Origin: Yersinia aleksiciae
Lineage (GTDB): Bacteria; Pseudomonadota; Gammaproteobacteria; Enterobacterales; Enterobacteriaceae
DNA: 64,000 bases
Assembly (NCBI RefSeq): GCF_001047675.1
Contig: NZ_CP011975.1
Coordinates: 1-64,000 of the forward strand
Direction: 5' to 3'
Positions 23,910-33,533 of the stretch are shown here, one piece after another. The notes under the pieces are model-generated. The model did not search any database and was not told the DNA's origin. It worked only from the letters and a program-made list of their open reading frames with translations. Each line of letters opens with the position of its first letter. Position 1 is the first letter of the stretch. Made by a program: the position numbers and the translations under genes.

Positions 23910-23940
23910 ATTTCGATAAAATTTCGATAAATTTCGATAA
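23910..23940 (+). repeat. three direct repeats ATTTCGATAA by the attachment end
   Basis: ATTTCGATAA occurs at 23910-23919, 23921-23930 and 23931-23940, spaced about one helical turn apart, between the integrase stop and the sdsR terminator. This fits arm-type binding sites for integrase or sites for excisionase. AGACCGAATA, part of the sdsR terminator, is also present once more at 23896-23905. Confidence 0.65.
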
Positions 23941-23973
23941 ACAACAAAATTCACCTTTTAAAATCAACAACTT

Positions 23974-24076
23974 AAAAAGAGACCGAATACGATTCCTATA
24001 TTCGGTCTAGGGAAATGGCTCTTGGGAGAGAGCCGTGCGCTAAAAGTTGGCATTAACGTAGGCTTATTCAGCCGTA
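23974..24076 (-). ncRNA. sdsR: SdsR (RyeB) small RNA
   Basis: The minus strand reads almost as E. coli SdsR: CCAACTTTTAGCGCACGGCT, then CTCTCCCAAGAGCC, and the terminator AGACCGAATA(TAGGAATCG)TATTCGGTCT followed by T5 (23974-23978). Length is about 103 nt, matching the known 104. SdsR is a sigma-S dependent, Hfq-binding RNA that lowers ompD-type porin and other mRNAs. An upstream CTACGCTT (24083-24090) suits a sigma-S -10 element, seven bases before the 5' end. The prophage joins immediately beyond its 3' end. The complementary RNA SraC (RyeA) would come from the other strand, but its usual promoter side is now phage DNA. Confidence 0.92.
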
Positions 24077-24239
24077 CTTCTTAAGCGTAGTCGAGTACAT
24101 GTGTTTAGCCAACTTGACAGTAGAAGTAATTAATTGCGGTTGTAAATTAATTTTGGTGATAAAAGCGCAACCTCAAGGCAACAAAAGTAATTATTTGTTA
24201 ATTATAGGTTAATGCCCGTAGGCACCAAGAGAGCCAAGC

Positions 24240-24581
24240 TTACTGCTGACATAATGTCATGGCGCGCTGCTGGAAGGGTTCTAAACTCATCTTGAGACCC
24301 GGGTTTGCATTGTCATCCAGTAGCAAAACATCTAGCGGTTTGGCCAATACATGCCCGGACTTCATCTGTTCGGTCGCTATCTCGTTTAGGGGATATTGCG
24401 CTAACGTACTCGGGTTAATCACAAACAAAGCATTACCGGTACGGCATTCTAGCATCACCTCTTCCCGGTTAAATGCCCACTGCTTACCAAACTCAAACTT
24501 ACTGACAGTGATGATCTTCCCGGCAGCCATAGCATTAGCTGATAGCATCAGTAACGTTAACGTCAGCACAAAACCCTTCAT
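24240..24581 (-). CDS. yebY: YebY, DUF2511 periplasmic protein
   Basis: A 113-residue exported protein taken from the ATG at 24581 with GAGGA upstream. Signal peptide [19 protein letters not shown] is followed by a small domain with two cysteines (C in MLECRTG and the C-terminal TLCQQ) that probably form a disulfide. It lies downstream of copC and copD, as in E. coli, and is thought to act with them in periplasmic copper handling. The 96-base gap to copD leaves room for its own promoter. Confidence 0.88.
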   Translation of the reverse strand: MKGFVLTLTLLMLSANAMAAGKIITVSKFEFGKQWAFNREEVMLECRTGNALFVINPSTLAQYPLNEIATEQMKSGHVLAKPLDVLLLDDNANPGLKMSLEPFQQRAMTLCQQ

Positions 24582-24677
24582 CTTAATTATCCTCAATTAA
24601 TTCATTGTGTTGATTTTCTCGCATACGCAGGCGTTGATGCAAGCTTGATGACAATATCTGTTGTTTATAGTCTCACG

Positions 24678-25562
24678 CTATACCGGTGCCATGGTCGCAA
24701 ACACACTGACCAATAATAGCACCGCCGCGCCGAGGAAAATTTCAACACCGCTATTCACTACCAGCCAATAGTGAGCTTTAGTGGGAAGCTGTTTGAGCAT
24801 AGGTACAATTCGATAGCGGTTAATTAGCGCGATGGCGATCATAAGCACCACCAATACCACTTTGCCAAGCAATAGCACCTGATAGCTTGATGTCAGAGCC
24901 AGTGTCGTATCACGCAGCATAATCAAGCTGTTAATGACGCCTGTCAGCAATACCAATGCAACAGCTAGATGGCCCCAACTTGAGAATCGAATCAAGGTGG
25001 TGATGGCTTCATGTTTGACATTATTATTTCGCGTATAGGCAAGGCAGATGACTAATGGCGGTAGACAACCGAACCAATAACCCGCACTGAGTAGATGTAT
25101 GATTTGATTAGCTTGGTGAATCCATCCTAGTGCACCATCGTGCATTGCCGCATGTCCAGTGAAAGCCAGACTTGCCAGTAACAGCGTTGAGCAAACGACC
25201 ATCAGTCGGTAGCCGCTACGGGTAGAACCCAGCAAGACGACCCACAGACTTAAGATAGAGAGGCCAAGGTGCCATTGCCACACTTGACCAAAGCGTGTGC
25301 CAAAAACTGCCCACCAAACGGTCAGCCGATAGGTATCAGCCCAGCCATCCCCCATCATGCCAGCTTGAATGGCCAACAACCCAACAGCAGAGATAAGTGC
25401 GAGAGTAGTACTGAAGATCAGTAGAGGCGATAAGCGTTTTTTGAGTGTCGAGGAGAACGGATTAGGGGCTAATACAGCGGTGAATATACTGATGCCAAAC
25501 ATCAGCATCACCGCCAGAAAATGCAGAAAGCGACATAGAATGAATAAGGCCGCTAAAGACAT
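24678..25562 (-). CDS. yebZ: CopD family copper-resistance membrane protein (YebZ)
   Basis: A 294-residue inner-membrane protein with about eight transmembrane helices. Conserved histidines such as those in GHAAMHDGALGWIHQANQIIHLL are candidate copper ligands. CopD proteins are thought to take up copper passed on by CopC. It starts one base after the copC stop, so both are in one operon with yebY. Confidence 0.92.
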   Translation of the reverse strand: MSLAALFILCRFLHFLAVMLMFGISIFTAVLAPNPFSSTLKKRLSPLLIFSTTLALISAVGLLAIQAGMMGDGWADTYRLTVWWAVFGTRFGQVWQWHLGLSILSLWVVLLGSTRSGYRLMVVCSTLLLASLAFTGHAAMHDGALGWIHQANQIIHLLSAGYWFGCLPPLVICLAYTRNNNVKHEAITTLIRFSSWGHLAVALVLLTGVINSLIMLRDTTLALTSSYQVLLLGKVVLVVLMIAIALINRYRIVPMLKQLPTKAHYWLVVNSGVEIFLGAAVLLLVSVFATMAPV

Positions 25563-25563
25563 A

Positions 25564-25950
25564 CTATTTCACAGTGAAGCTGTATGTGCCTTTGGTTTTA
25601 TGACCATCAACAGACACGACATGCCACGAAACATTATATTTACCCGCTGTTAGCGCGTGATCAATCGGTAAGATCAATTGTGTGTTATTCACCGGGTCCA
25701 ATTTTAGCTCACCGGTTTTTACCACACTGTTATCTGGGCCAGTCACCTTCACGCCACTGAAATTCAATTCAATACCCTCAGAGAAGCCCAATGTCAGTGC
25801 TTCTGGTGCGGAGCCAATAGTGGTGTCAGCAGCCGGAGACTCGATTTTCAGGTGTGCGTGAGCGAGGGCTTGCTGACTGGATAGCCCAACAAATAACACG
25901 ATAAGCGCCGAAAGCATACGGCAAGAAGAACGTACTTTTCGAATAAACAT
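25564..25950 (-). CDS. yobA: CopC family periplasmic copper-binding protein (YobA)
   Basis: A 128-residue protein. After the signal peptide the mature form begins HAHLKIESPAADTTIG, the N-terminal His ligand of CopC proteins, and later WHVVSVDGHKTKGTYSFTV supplies the conserved D and H of the Cu(II) site. A seven-stranded Ig-like barrel is expected. It acts in the periplasm with the membrane protein encoded next. A copper-responsive promoter is likely in the region upstream, but no box was identified. Confidence 0.93.
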   Translation of the reverse strand: MFIRKVRSSCRMLSALIVLFVGLSSQQALAHAHLKIESPAADTTIGSAPEALTLGFSEGIELNFSGVKVTGPDNSVVKTGELKLDPVNNTQLILPIDHALTAGKYNVSWHVVSVDGHKTKGTYSFTVK

Positions 25951-26344
25951 AGTATCCCTTTATCTATGGGGAGAAGAATCAGTCTGCTACCAACCATATC
26001 CTATATTGGCAGCGCGAACCCCTATCACATCCAGTCAATTGCACTACCTGTGAGGTAGGACACAAAATAAAACGCCAATTTATGAAGGGTGGTTGAAATA
26101 TCACCAATGATTGAACGGTAACTCAACTCACTCTCTTGTCATTAATGCAAATGATAACGATTTAGCTATGGCAAGTCGAGAAACCAAAAGTAAACAATAT
26201 GTAATTAGCACAAAAACAAGAAGATAAAGGGGAGCATATCGATAAGCACTGCGGGGATGACAACGAAGAGCCGCAGCCTCTGGTTCCCTTGTGGGCTATC
26301 AGAAACTGCGGTGAATATTCCATCAGGAGAAGTCAGGTTAAAAA
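25951..26344. other. gene-free region between copC and ftnA
   Basis: No convincing gene. Contains the copC promoter side and the ftnA 3' end. AAATGATAACGATTT (26147-26161) resembles part of a Fur box, with about 12 of 19 matches; this is weak. A 65-codon plus-strand frame at its right end mostly overlaps ftnA and is not supported. Confidence 0.5.
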
Positions 26345-26854
26345 TTAAGCCTGAGTATGGCTTTGAGTGGCCATTGTTTTCAGATCTTTATCAACGAAGA
26401 ACAATGAATTACCGCTATTACCCACCAGCGCCAGTTTATCCAGAATGGATTTGAACAGTTTTTCTTCTTCATGCTGTTCAGCAACATACCATTGCAAGAA
26501 ATTGAATGTGGAGTAGTCATGGGTAGTCATTGCGACATGGGCAAGCTCATTAATTTGAGTCGTGATCAACTGCTCATGCTCGTAAGTCAATTTGAATACA
26601 TCAGCCAATGATGCGAAATCGATTGGTGGCGCACCGATCGTGCCCAAGACTGGCATTGAGCCAGTTCCGCTGAGGTATTCAAATAAGCGCTGCATGTGCT
26701 GCATCTCTTCTTGAGAGTGCTCTTTTAAAAATGCTGCCGCACCTTCAAAACCTTTATCGCTGCACCAAGCACTCATTTGTAGATATAGGTTTGCAGAGTA
26801 AAATTCCAGATTCAGCTGCTCATTGAGCTTTTGTGCCATTTCTGTTTTTAACAT
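26345..26854 (-). CDS. ftnA: non-haem ferritin
   Basis: A 169-residue ferritin subunit. The ferroxidase ligands are all present: E17, E50 and H53 (EEMQHM), E94, Q127 and E130 (EQHEEE). Twenty-four subunits would form the iron-storage shell in the cytoplasm. A GGGAATTAA site precedes the ATG. It is a single gene; regulation by Fur is usual for the family, but no strong box was seen nearby. Confidence 0.95.
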   Translation of the reverse strand: MLKTEMAQKLNEQLNLEFYSANLYLQMSAWCSDKGFEGAAAFLKEHSQEEMQHMQRLFEYLSGTGSMPVLGTIGAPPIDFASLADVFKLTYEHEQLITTQINELAHVAMTTHDYSTFNFLQWYVAEQHEEEKLFKSILDKLALVGNSGNSLFFVDKDLKTMATQSHTQA

Positions 26855-27244
26855 ATTAATTCCCTTATTTTTATAATGCAGGTAAGCAACGATTAGCTTT
26901 TTGTATTATGCCAAGATAAAAACAAAATAAGAACACTCTATTCACATTAATATTAGTTTAAAACAATAAATAATTTAACTTATTGTTTTAAAGGGAGTAA
27001 TTTAAAAAAGAACTGGAGGTGAATTATTATAAGAATCATTCACATTACCACGGAAATACTAAAAAGAATGATTCTTATTTAAGAGCGTGACCTGCAAATA
27101 ATAAATTCTTATCTAATAAATTAATATTATTGCCATGTAACTCACCCTAAACACCCATCATTTTGAAGCATTAGATGCTTGCCAATATCCGCTGCCTGCA
27201 TTACCTTTTGCGCCATAGTCGCCACGAGCAAGAAGGAGAAGACA
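26855..27244. other. AT-rich region between ftnA and holE
   Basis: No gene recognised. It holds the divergent ftnA and holE upstream regions. AAGAATGATTCTT (27064-27076) is a perfect odd-length palindrome, and a related AAGAATCATT lies at 27031-27040. Both could be regulator sites. Confidence 0.5.
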
Positions 27245-27475
27245 ATGGGATATAATCTGACCGAGCTGTCTGATGAAGAAACGGCCAAAATGAATGTAGA
27301 TTTGGCGGCGTCAGGGGTTGCATTTAAAGAGCGCTACAACATGCCCGTCATTCCTGAAATGGTCGCACGAGAGCAACCCGAAGAGCTACGTGAGTACTTT
27401 TCACAGCGGGTCGCTTATTACCGTATCGAGTCGAATAAATTCTCGCGTTTGCCGTATGAACCGAAGATGAAATAA
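27245..27475 (+). CDS. holE: DNA polymerase III theta subunit
   Basis: A 76-residue protein, the same length as E. coli HolE, from the ATG at 27245 with AAGGAG upstream. Core residues [20 protein letters not shown] and the C-terminal [10 protein letters not shown] match the family. Theta binds the epsilon proofreading subunit and slightly stabilises it. Position near copC and exoX is as in E. coli. Confidence 0.95.
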   Translation: MGYNLTELSDEETAKMNVDLAASGVAFKERYNMPVIPEMVAREQPEELREYFSQRVAYYRIESNKFSRLPYEPKMK

Positions 27476-27485
27476 TCAGTAAGAG

Positions 27486-27513
27486 ACTCCCGCAGCGCTG
27501 AATCTGCGGGAGT
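27486..27513. terminator. stem-loop between convergent holE and pip
   Basis: A perfect 10-bp stem, ACTCCCGCAG with CTGCGGGAGT, around an eight-base loop, between the two convergent stops. There is no clear T run, so termination may be weak or Rho-assisted. Confidence 0.65.
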
Positions 27514-27528
27514 GCGTCGAGTCAATGG

Positions 27529-28527
<999 letters not shown>

Positions 28528-28807
28528 CTATACCGCACGCAGGGTCAACGATAAAACATCACATTTACGCCAATCAGCCTATTAATTCTATCAACTGGCG
28601 ATAATTGCATCATATCTCAATGAATTATGCGGTGTTAGAACAGAAACTGGCGCGCATTAAGGGGAAACGAGATAGATTAAGATTTAATAATATCCTTGTT
28701 AAACAATACATTAATTACAGTGATGGTTTATCCACTTGCAACTCGCTCCCATAAGGTGGTTAATAGGTGGGCGTACCAACCTAACCGAAGGTAAAGAGAG
28801 GCAAGCC

Positions 28808-28921
28808 ATGAGTAAGGGAATGGACAGCAAAAAGAACGCGAAGAAAAAGCCACTAAAAACGCCAGCTGAGAAAAAGGCTGACAAACGCGCTAAGAAGTCA
28901 TCGTCTTCCAGCGCAGAATAA
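28808..28921 (+). CDS. 37-residue lysine-rich protein
   Basis: A small, very basic protein (MSKGMDSKKNAKKKPLKTPA...) from the ATG at 28808 with GAGAGG upstream. A longer frame to 28736 lacks a ribosome site. It is followed by a strong terminator, which supports a real short transcript. No family recognised; nucleic-acid binding is possible from charge alone. Confidence 0.65.
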   Translation: MSKGMDSKKNAKKKPLKTPAEKKADKRAKKSSSSSAE

Positions 28922-28945
28922 CGGGCTTTTCGTCTCGTTAGTCAA

Positions 28946-28969
28946 CCCGCCCCGAAAGGCGGGTTTTTT
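28946..28969 (+). terminator. intrinsic terminator before exoX
   Basis: CCCGCC (28946-28951) pairs with GGCGGG (28958-28963), followed by six T. It ends the short lysine-rich gene. Confidence 0.88.
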
Positions 28970-29006
28970 ATTGCTAATCATCATGGATAAACATGGGAGG
29001 ACAGGT

Positions 29007-29666
29007 ATGTATTTTCGTGTTATCGATACTGAAACCTGCGGTTTGGAAGGCGGTATTGTCGAGGTCGCCTCTATTGATTTGGTTGATGGGCTGTTGAGTA
29101 ACCCCATGAGTGACTTGGTCAGTCCAGATCGACCAATCAGTATTGATGCCATGGCAATTCACCACATCACGGAAGAGATGGTGGAGGGCAAACCTCGAAT
29201 TGCCGTCGCCATTCGGAAATATCAGGGCAGCCCTTATTATGTGGCACATAACGCCCCTTTTGACCGCGGTGTTCTACCTGAGATGGGCGGTCAATGGATT
29301 TGTACATTTAAACTGGCGCGGATGCTCTATCCTGACATTAAATACAGTAATCAATATCTGCGTTACGCCTTGCGCCTGAATGTTTCGCCACCCGAAAACT
29401 TGTACCCACACCGTGCCTTATATGACTGTTACGTCACAGCTGCGCTATTGCAGCGCATTATGCTGGATTCAGGTTGGAGCGCCGAGCAGATGGCCGAACT
29501 GACGCAGCAACCGCTGTTGTTACAGACATTTAAATTCGGTAAGTATCGGGGGAAAAGCATTGAACAGATAGCCCGGCAAGATCCAGACTATCTGCGGTGG
29601 ATGTTAACCTCGTTCACTGATCTGACGCCAGATATGCGCCATACCCTGACGCATTACCTGACGTAA
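29007..29666 (+). CDS. exoX: exodeoxyribonuclease X
   Basis: A 219-residue 3'-5' DNA exonuclease of the DnaQ superfamily. Exo I is D7-T-E9 (IDTETCG), Exo II lies in VAHNAPFDRGVLPEM, and Exo III is HRALYDCY. The C-terminal FKFGKYRGKSIEQIARQDPDYLRWM is shared with E. coli ExoX. It acts in mismatch repair and other repair excision. The start at 29007 has GGGAGG upstream; an in-frame extension to 28971 would overlap the terminator. Confidence 0.95.
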   Translation: MYFRVIDTETCGLEGGIVEVASIDLVDGLLSNPMSDLVSPDRPISIDAMAIHHITEEMVEGKPRIAVAIRKYQGSPYYVAHNAPFDRGVLPEMGGQWICTFKLARMLYPDIKYSNQYLRYALRLNVSPPENLYPHRALYDCYVTAALLQRIMLDSGWSAEQMAELTQQPLLLQTFKFGKYRGKSIEQIARQDPDYLRWMLTSFTDLTPDMRHTLTHYLT

Positions 29667-29680
29667 TATTCATAACAATA

Positions 29681-31753
29681 TCAAACCAGAGCCAGAATGA
29701 ATGCGTATTCCAAAGCGATATCTTCGTAAGCTTTGAAACGCCCTGATTTGCCGCCATGACCGGAATCCATATCGGTGTGCAGCAGCAATAGGTGCTCATC
29801 CGTCTTCATTTCACGTAGTTTGGCGACCCATTTTGCCGGTTCCCAATATTGAACCTGAGAGTCATGCAAACCGGTGGTGACCAACATGTGGGGGTAAGCT
29901 TGGGCTTTAACCTGATCGTATGGGCTGTATTGCTTGATGTAGTCGTAATACGCCTTATCGTTTGGGTTGCCCCATTCATCATATTCGCCGGTGGTCAGTG
30001 GGATTGATTCATCCAGCATCGTGGTGACCACATCAACAAATGGTACCTGCGCCACTACGCCTTTATACAATTCAGGCGCTTGATTGATCACCGCCCCCAT
30101 CAGCAAACCACCTGCACTGCCGCCCATGGCAAACACACGATTGGCATCACCATAACCTTCAGCAACCAGCGTTTTAGTGACATCAATAAAATCGTTAAAT
30201 GTATTCAACTTATTGAGTAACTTGCCATCTTCATACCATTGTTGGCCCAACTCACCACCACCACGAATATGCGCCAGTGCGAAGACAAAACCCCGATCCA
30301 GCAAGCTTAAACGGCTGCCACTGAATGCAGGGTCCATGCTGCTGCCGTATGAGCCGTAGCCATAAACCAGTAGTGGGTTAGCGCCCGAAACAAAGTGGTC
30401 ACGGTGATAAACCAGCGAGACAGGGATTTTGACGCCATCGGTTGCTGTGACCCAAATTCGCTCGCTGCGGTACTTTTCTGGCGTGAAATTCTTCACTTCC
30501 TGCTGTTTCAGCAACTGACGCGCACCGGTGTCCATATTAAGCTCAAACATGGAGCTTGGTGTGGTCATGGATGAATAGCCGTAGCGTAACAGTTCAGTTT
30601 CTGGTTCAGGGTTATACGCCAGCCAGGTCACATAGGTAGGATCATCAAAAGTAATAGATTTTTCTTCACCCGTGACCCAGTGAATTTGTCGTAGATGCGT
30701 TAACCCTTCACTGCGCTCTTCCACTACCAGCCAGTCGCGGAATAAGCTGAATCCTTCTAGCATGACATCCATTCTTGGCGCAATTAATGGCTGCCATTGG
30801 GATTCATCAGCAAAATCACTCTGCGTTTTTCCTGCTTCGGCAATTTTGTATAGCCCAAAATTTTTGCCGTCTTTGCTTGAACGCACATCTTTATTTGAGC
30901 GGATGTAGAAATGCTGCTTATAGTGATCTAAGCCATATTCATGGTCTTTACGGCGCGGAGCAAACATCTGCGGCACTGGCTCAGATTGATCGGCATCCAG
31001 CAGTAAAATTTCAGAGGTTGTAGTGCTGCTCAGGTGAATAACGATATAGCGCTCAGAGGTGGTTTTCTCCAAGCCAACATAGAACGTGTCGTCAGTTTCC
31101 TGATAAATCAGTTGATCCAATTGAGGATCAGTCCCGACTACATGACGATATACCTGATAGGGCAATAAGGTTTTTTCATGTTTTCGCACGTAATAGAGCG
31201 TTTTTGAGTCATTGGCCCACTCAAAGCTTCCGGATGTATTACCGATCACTTCCTCGTGCCAGACATCAGTTTGTAAATGCTTTACCCGGATATCATATTG
31301 GCGACGCGATAAGAAATCCTCTGCAACCGCCAGTCGTTGATTATCCGGACTGACATCCAAACCGCCTAAAGTATAAAACTCGCTATCCGCAGCACGCTGG
31401 TTACCATCCAGTAGTGTTTCCCAAGTGCTATCAGCCCAAACCGGTTGGCGCACATAGATCGCGTACTCATTGCCCGGTTCAAAGCGCGTTTGATAACGGT
31501 AGCCGTTACGGATATAGGGAACAGATTCTTCTTGCGGTGGAATGCGCGAAACCATCTCTTGATACAGTGTTTCACGCAAGGGTTGTTGCGGTTTCAATAC
31601 CGCTTCGGTGAAAGCATTTTCAGCTTGCAAATAGTCCAGAACATCAGCATCTGTGCGCTCATCATCGCGCAGCCAATAATAGTCATCTACACGGGTATCG
31701 CCATGCATCGTTATTGGATAAGGGCGTTTATCTGCCTTTGGAGGTGTGGTCAT
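29681..31753 (-). CDS. ptrB: oligopeptidase B
   Basis: A 690-residue serine peptidase of family S9A that cuts small peptides after Lys and Arg in the cytoplasm. An N-terminal seven-bladed propeller (about 70-400) precedes the hydrolase domain. [11 protein letters not shown] holds the nucleophile, and the [15 protein letters not shown] and [10 protein letters not shown] segments supply Asp and His. Convergent with exoX, 14 bases apart. Confidence 0.95.
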   Translation of the reverse strand: MTTPPKADKRPYPITMHGDTRVDDYYWLRDDERTDADVLDYLQAENAFTEAVLKPQQPLRETLYQEMVSRIPPQEESVPYIRNGYRYQTRFEPGNEYAIYVRQPVWADSTWETLLDGNQRAADSEFYTLGGLDVSPDNQRLAVAEDFLSRRQYDIRVKHLQTDVWHEEVIGNTSGSFEWANDSKTLYYVRKHEKTLLPYQVYRHVVGTDPQLDQLIYQETDDTFYVGLEKTTSERYIVIHLSSTTTSEILLLDADQSEPVPQMFAPRRKDHEYGLDHYKQHFYIRSNKDVRSSKDGKNFGLYKIAEAGKTQSDFADESQWQPLIAPRMDVMLEGFSLFRDWLVVEERSEGLTHLRQIHWVTGEEKSITFDDPTYVTWLAYNPEPETELLRYGYSSMTTPSSMFELNMDTGARQLLKQQEVKNFTPEKYRSERIWVTATDGVKIPVSLVYHRDHFVSGANPLLVYGYGSYGSSMDPAFSGSRLSLLDRGFVFALAHIRGGGELGQQWYEDGKLLNKLNTFNDFIDVTKTLVAEGYGDANRVFAMGGSAGGLLMGAVINQAPELYKGVVAQVPFVDVVTTMLDESIPLTTGEYDEWGNPNDKAYYDYIKQYSPYDQVKAQAYPHMLVTTGLHDSQVQYWEPAKWVAKLREMKTDEHLLLLHTDMDSGHGGKSGRFKAYEDIALEYAFILALV

Positions 31754-31875
31754 TAGTTGAGTTATCCATCGGTGTTCGTTAACACGAGAGTGACACGATT
31801 ACCTGTTGATGCCAAGCAGCAGCATTTGCTAGTAATTTAGTTAGCAGGATCTAATTCAATGATAAACAAGATGAT

Positions 31876-31912
31876 AAACAGGTGTGGGATAAGTTAGCGC
31901 CCACACCTGTTT
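31876..31912. terminator. long perfect stem-loop upstream of ptrB
   Basis: AAACAGGTGTGGG (31876-31888) pairs perfectly with CCCACACCTGTTT (31900-31912), 11-base loop. Both flanking genes read on the minus strand, so it would end transcripts from yebF before ptrB. The T run is short. Confidence 0.65.
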
Positions 31913-31938
31913 GGTCGTGATTAGGTCAACTTTGGTAT

Positions 31939-32315
31939 TGCAGCTTCAAGGACAGACTACACCCAAAGTCATTGGAGTTGCAGGTAGGCAGCAAGCGCAC
32001 GAATCCCGATGAGCTTACATCGGTAAGTGATTCGGGTCAGTAAGCGTAGCTAACGACCTTGCAGCTTCAAGGACAGGAAATACCCAAAGTCATTGGAGTT
32101 GCAGGTAGGCAGCAAGCGCACGAATCCCGATGAGCTTACATCGGTAAGTGATTCGGGTCAGTAAGCGTAGCTAACAACCCTGCAGCTTCAAGAACAGACT
32201 ACACCCAACGTCATTGGAGTTGCAGGTAGGCAGCAAGCGCACGAATCCCGATGAGCTTACATCGGTAAGTGATTCGGGTGAGTAAGCGTAGCTAACAACC
32301 CTGCAGCTTCAAGGA
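31939..32315. repeat. three tandem 121-bp units plus a partial fourth
   Basis: TGCAGCTTCAAG recurs at 31939, 32060, 32181 and 32302, exactly 121 bases apart. Units are nearly identical; differences are confined to the first 30 bases and the last few. Each has an inner inverted repeat, CGAATC...GATTCG with GATG...CATC inside, that would fold as RNA or DNA. The array runs right up to and into the yebF stop codon. I recall closely similar sequences scattered in Yersinia genomes. Whether they belong to the named ypal family was not checked. Confidence 0.9.
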
Positions 32316-32665
32316 CGCAGGGTATAGGTTATGCTGCCCACCTTACAGTCCAACACCACTTGATAGGTCTTATCGCCCTTATTACCACGGGCAACCAATG
32401 GCACCTGCCAAACATCATCCTTGCCGGTGATATCGACTGCACTGATCCAAACCACTGGGCTATCAGTACCCAATAGTTTTTTATCTGCCTCCCAGCGCGT
32501 AATTCGATTTTGCAGAAAATCTCGTTTGACCTGAGTGGCGACTTGAGATTGATTTAAACCGATACAAGTAGGCACTTTCGCTACTCGTGGTTCTTGGGCC
32601 TGTACACTACCTGTGATAGCTGCCGATACGGCAACCAATATCAAGGCGAGTCCTGTCTTTCTCAT
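32309..32665 (-). CDS. yebF: YebF family secreted protein
   Basis: A 118-residue protein with signal peptide (MRKTGLALILVAVSAAITGSVQA) and the YebF pattern CIGLNQSQVATQVKRDFLQNRITRW. Two cysteines (in PTCIG and LDCKV) form the disulfide known in the family. E. coli YebF crosses the outer membrane through porins. The end of the gene overlaps the first bases of the fourth repeat copy, so the repeat supplies the last residues and stop. Confidence 0.92.
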   Translation of the reverse strand: MRKTGLALILVAVSAAITGSVQAQEPRVAKVPTCIGLNQSQVATQVKRDFLQNRITRWEADKKLLGTDSPVVWISAVDITGKDDVWQVPLVARGNKGDKTYQVVLDCKVGSITYTLRP

Positions 32666-32770
32666 CGTTCCTCCACATATTATTATGACTATCCTATGGC
32701 AGGAACGATGATTGAGATGTAGATTACAGAGTTGACAACGTTGTAAAATCAGCGCGTTAGCGTTGCATGA

Positions 32771-33118
<348 letters not shown>

Positions 33119-33439
33119 TTAAGCGGCTTGATTTTCTTCAGGTTTAGTTTTTTTCTCGGGCGCACTTTTTTCAGATTTGGCTTTTGGTTGCCCATCGACA
33201 GGGGCCGCCGGGCTGGCACCACGAAGAATTTGCCCTAATGCGTCTTTATTTTCTGCAAGGAAGAAACTCAGCACCTCGCGCTGCTCTTCTTCGAGCGATA
33301 GAGGCGCTTGTGACAACCATTCAGACAAATTGTCAGCCAAATCCAGCATCTTATCGTAGGCATCGGCTTCTTTTTTGGTTGTGAAAGTCATTTTTTCCTC
33401 ACCCTGTCTTACCACGACGAATTTTATTTCAACGGCCAT
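33119..33439 (-). CDS. yebG: DNA-damage-inducible YebG
   Basis: A 106-residue protein of the YebG family: MAVEIKFVVVRQGEEKMTFTTKKEADAYDKMLD... followed by a low-complexity Lys/Pro/Ala tail. The gene is part of the SOS regulon in E. coli. A perfect LexA box lies 31 bases upstream of the start. Function is unknown. Confidence 0.93.
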   Translation of the reverse strand: MAVEIKFVVVRQGEEKMTFTTKKEADAYDKMLDLADNLSEWLSQAPLSLEEEQREVLSFFLAENKDALGQILRGASPAAPVDGQPKAKSEKSAPEKKTKPEENQAA

Positions 33440-33469
33440 GAATAAATGTCCTTTTTGCTTACAGATAAC

Positions 33470-33485
33470 TGTACATAAACACAGT
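33470..33485. promoter_or_regulatory. LexA (SOS) box for yebG
   Basis: CTGTACATAAACACAG matches CTGT-N8-ACAG perfectly. It lies 31 bases upstream of the yebG ATG on the minus strand. Confidence 0.92.
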
Positions 33486-33533
33486 ATAGTGCGCTTTGTC
33501 GGGGGGATGCAACCGCCATCACCCCCACTGTGA

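Larger units (their letters stand above)
1..23978. mobile_element. prophage, right-hand part (left end outside window)
   Basis: A nearly continuous set of phage genes runs from a truncated portal gene at the window edge to a tyrosine integrase. Packaging, lysis, Q, replication, Cro/repressor, recombination and xis-int follow in a lambda-like order. Late and replication genes read on the minus strand; repressor, recombination, xis and int read on the plus strand. The right boundary is put at the host sdsR terminator, because the sequence beyond it is the conserved sdsR-yebY-copDC block. The exact attachment core cannot be set without the other end. The two plus-strand cargo modules (relBE and the ATPase/TOPRIM pair) break the late operon. 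Confidence 0.93.

Noticed and set aside
26257..26454. 65-codon plus-strand frame near ftnA
   Set aside because: It mostly overlaps ftnA on the other strand, has no family signature and no good ribosome site.
31939..32315. CRISPR array
   Set aside because: The repeats are contiguous 121-bp units without unique spacers, and no cas genes are present in the window.
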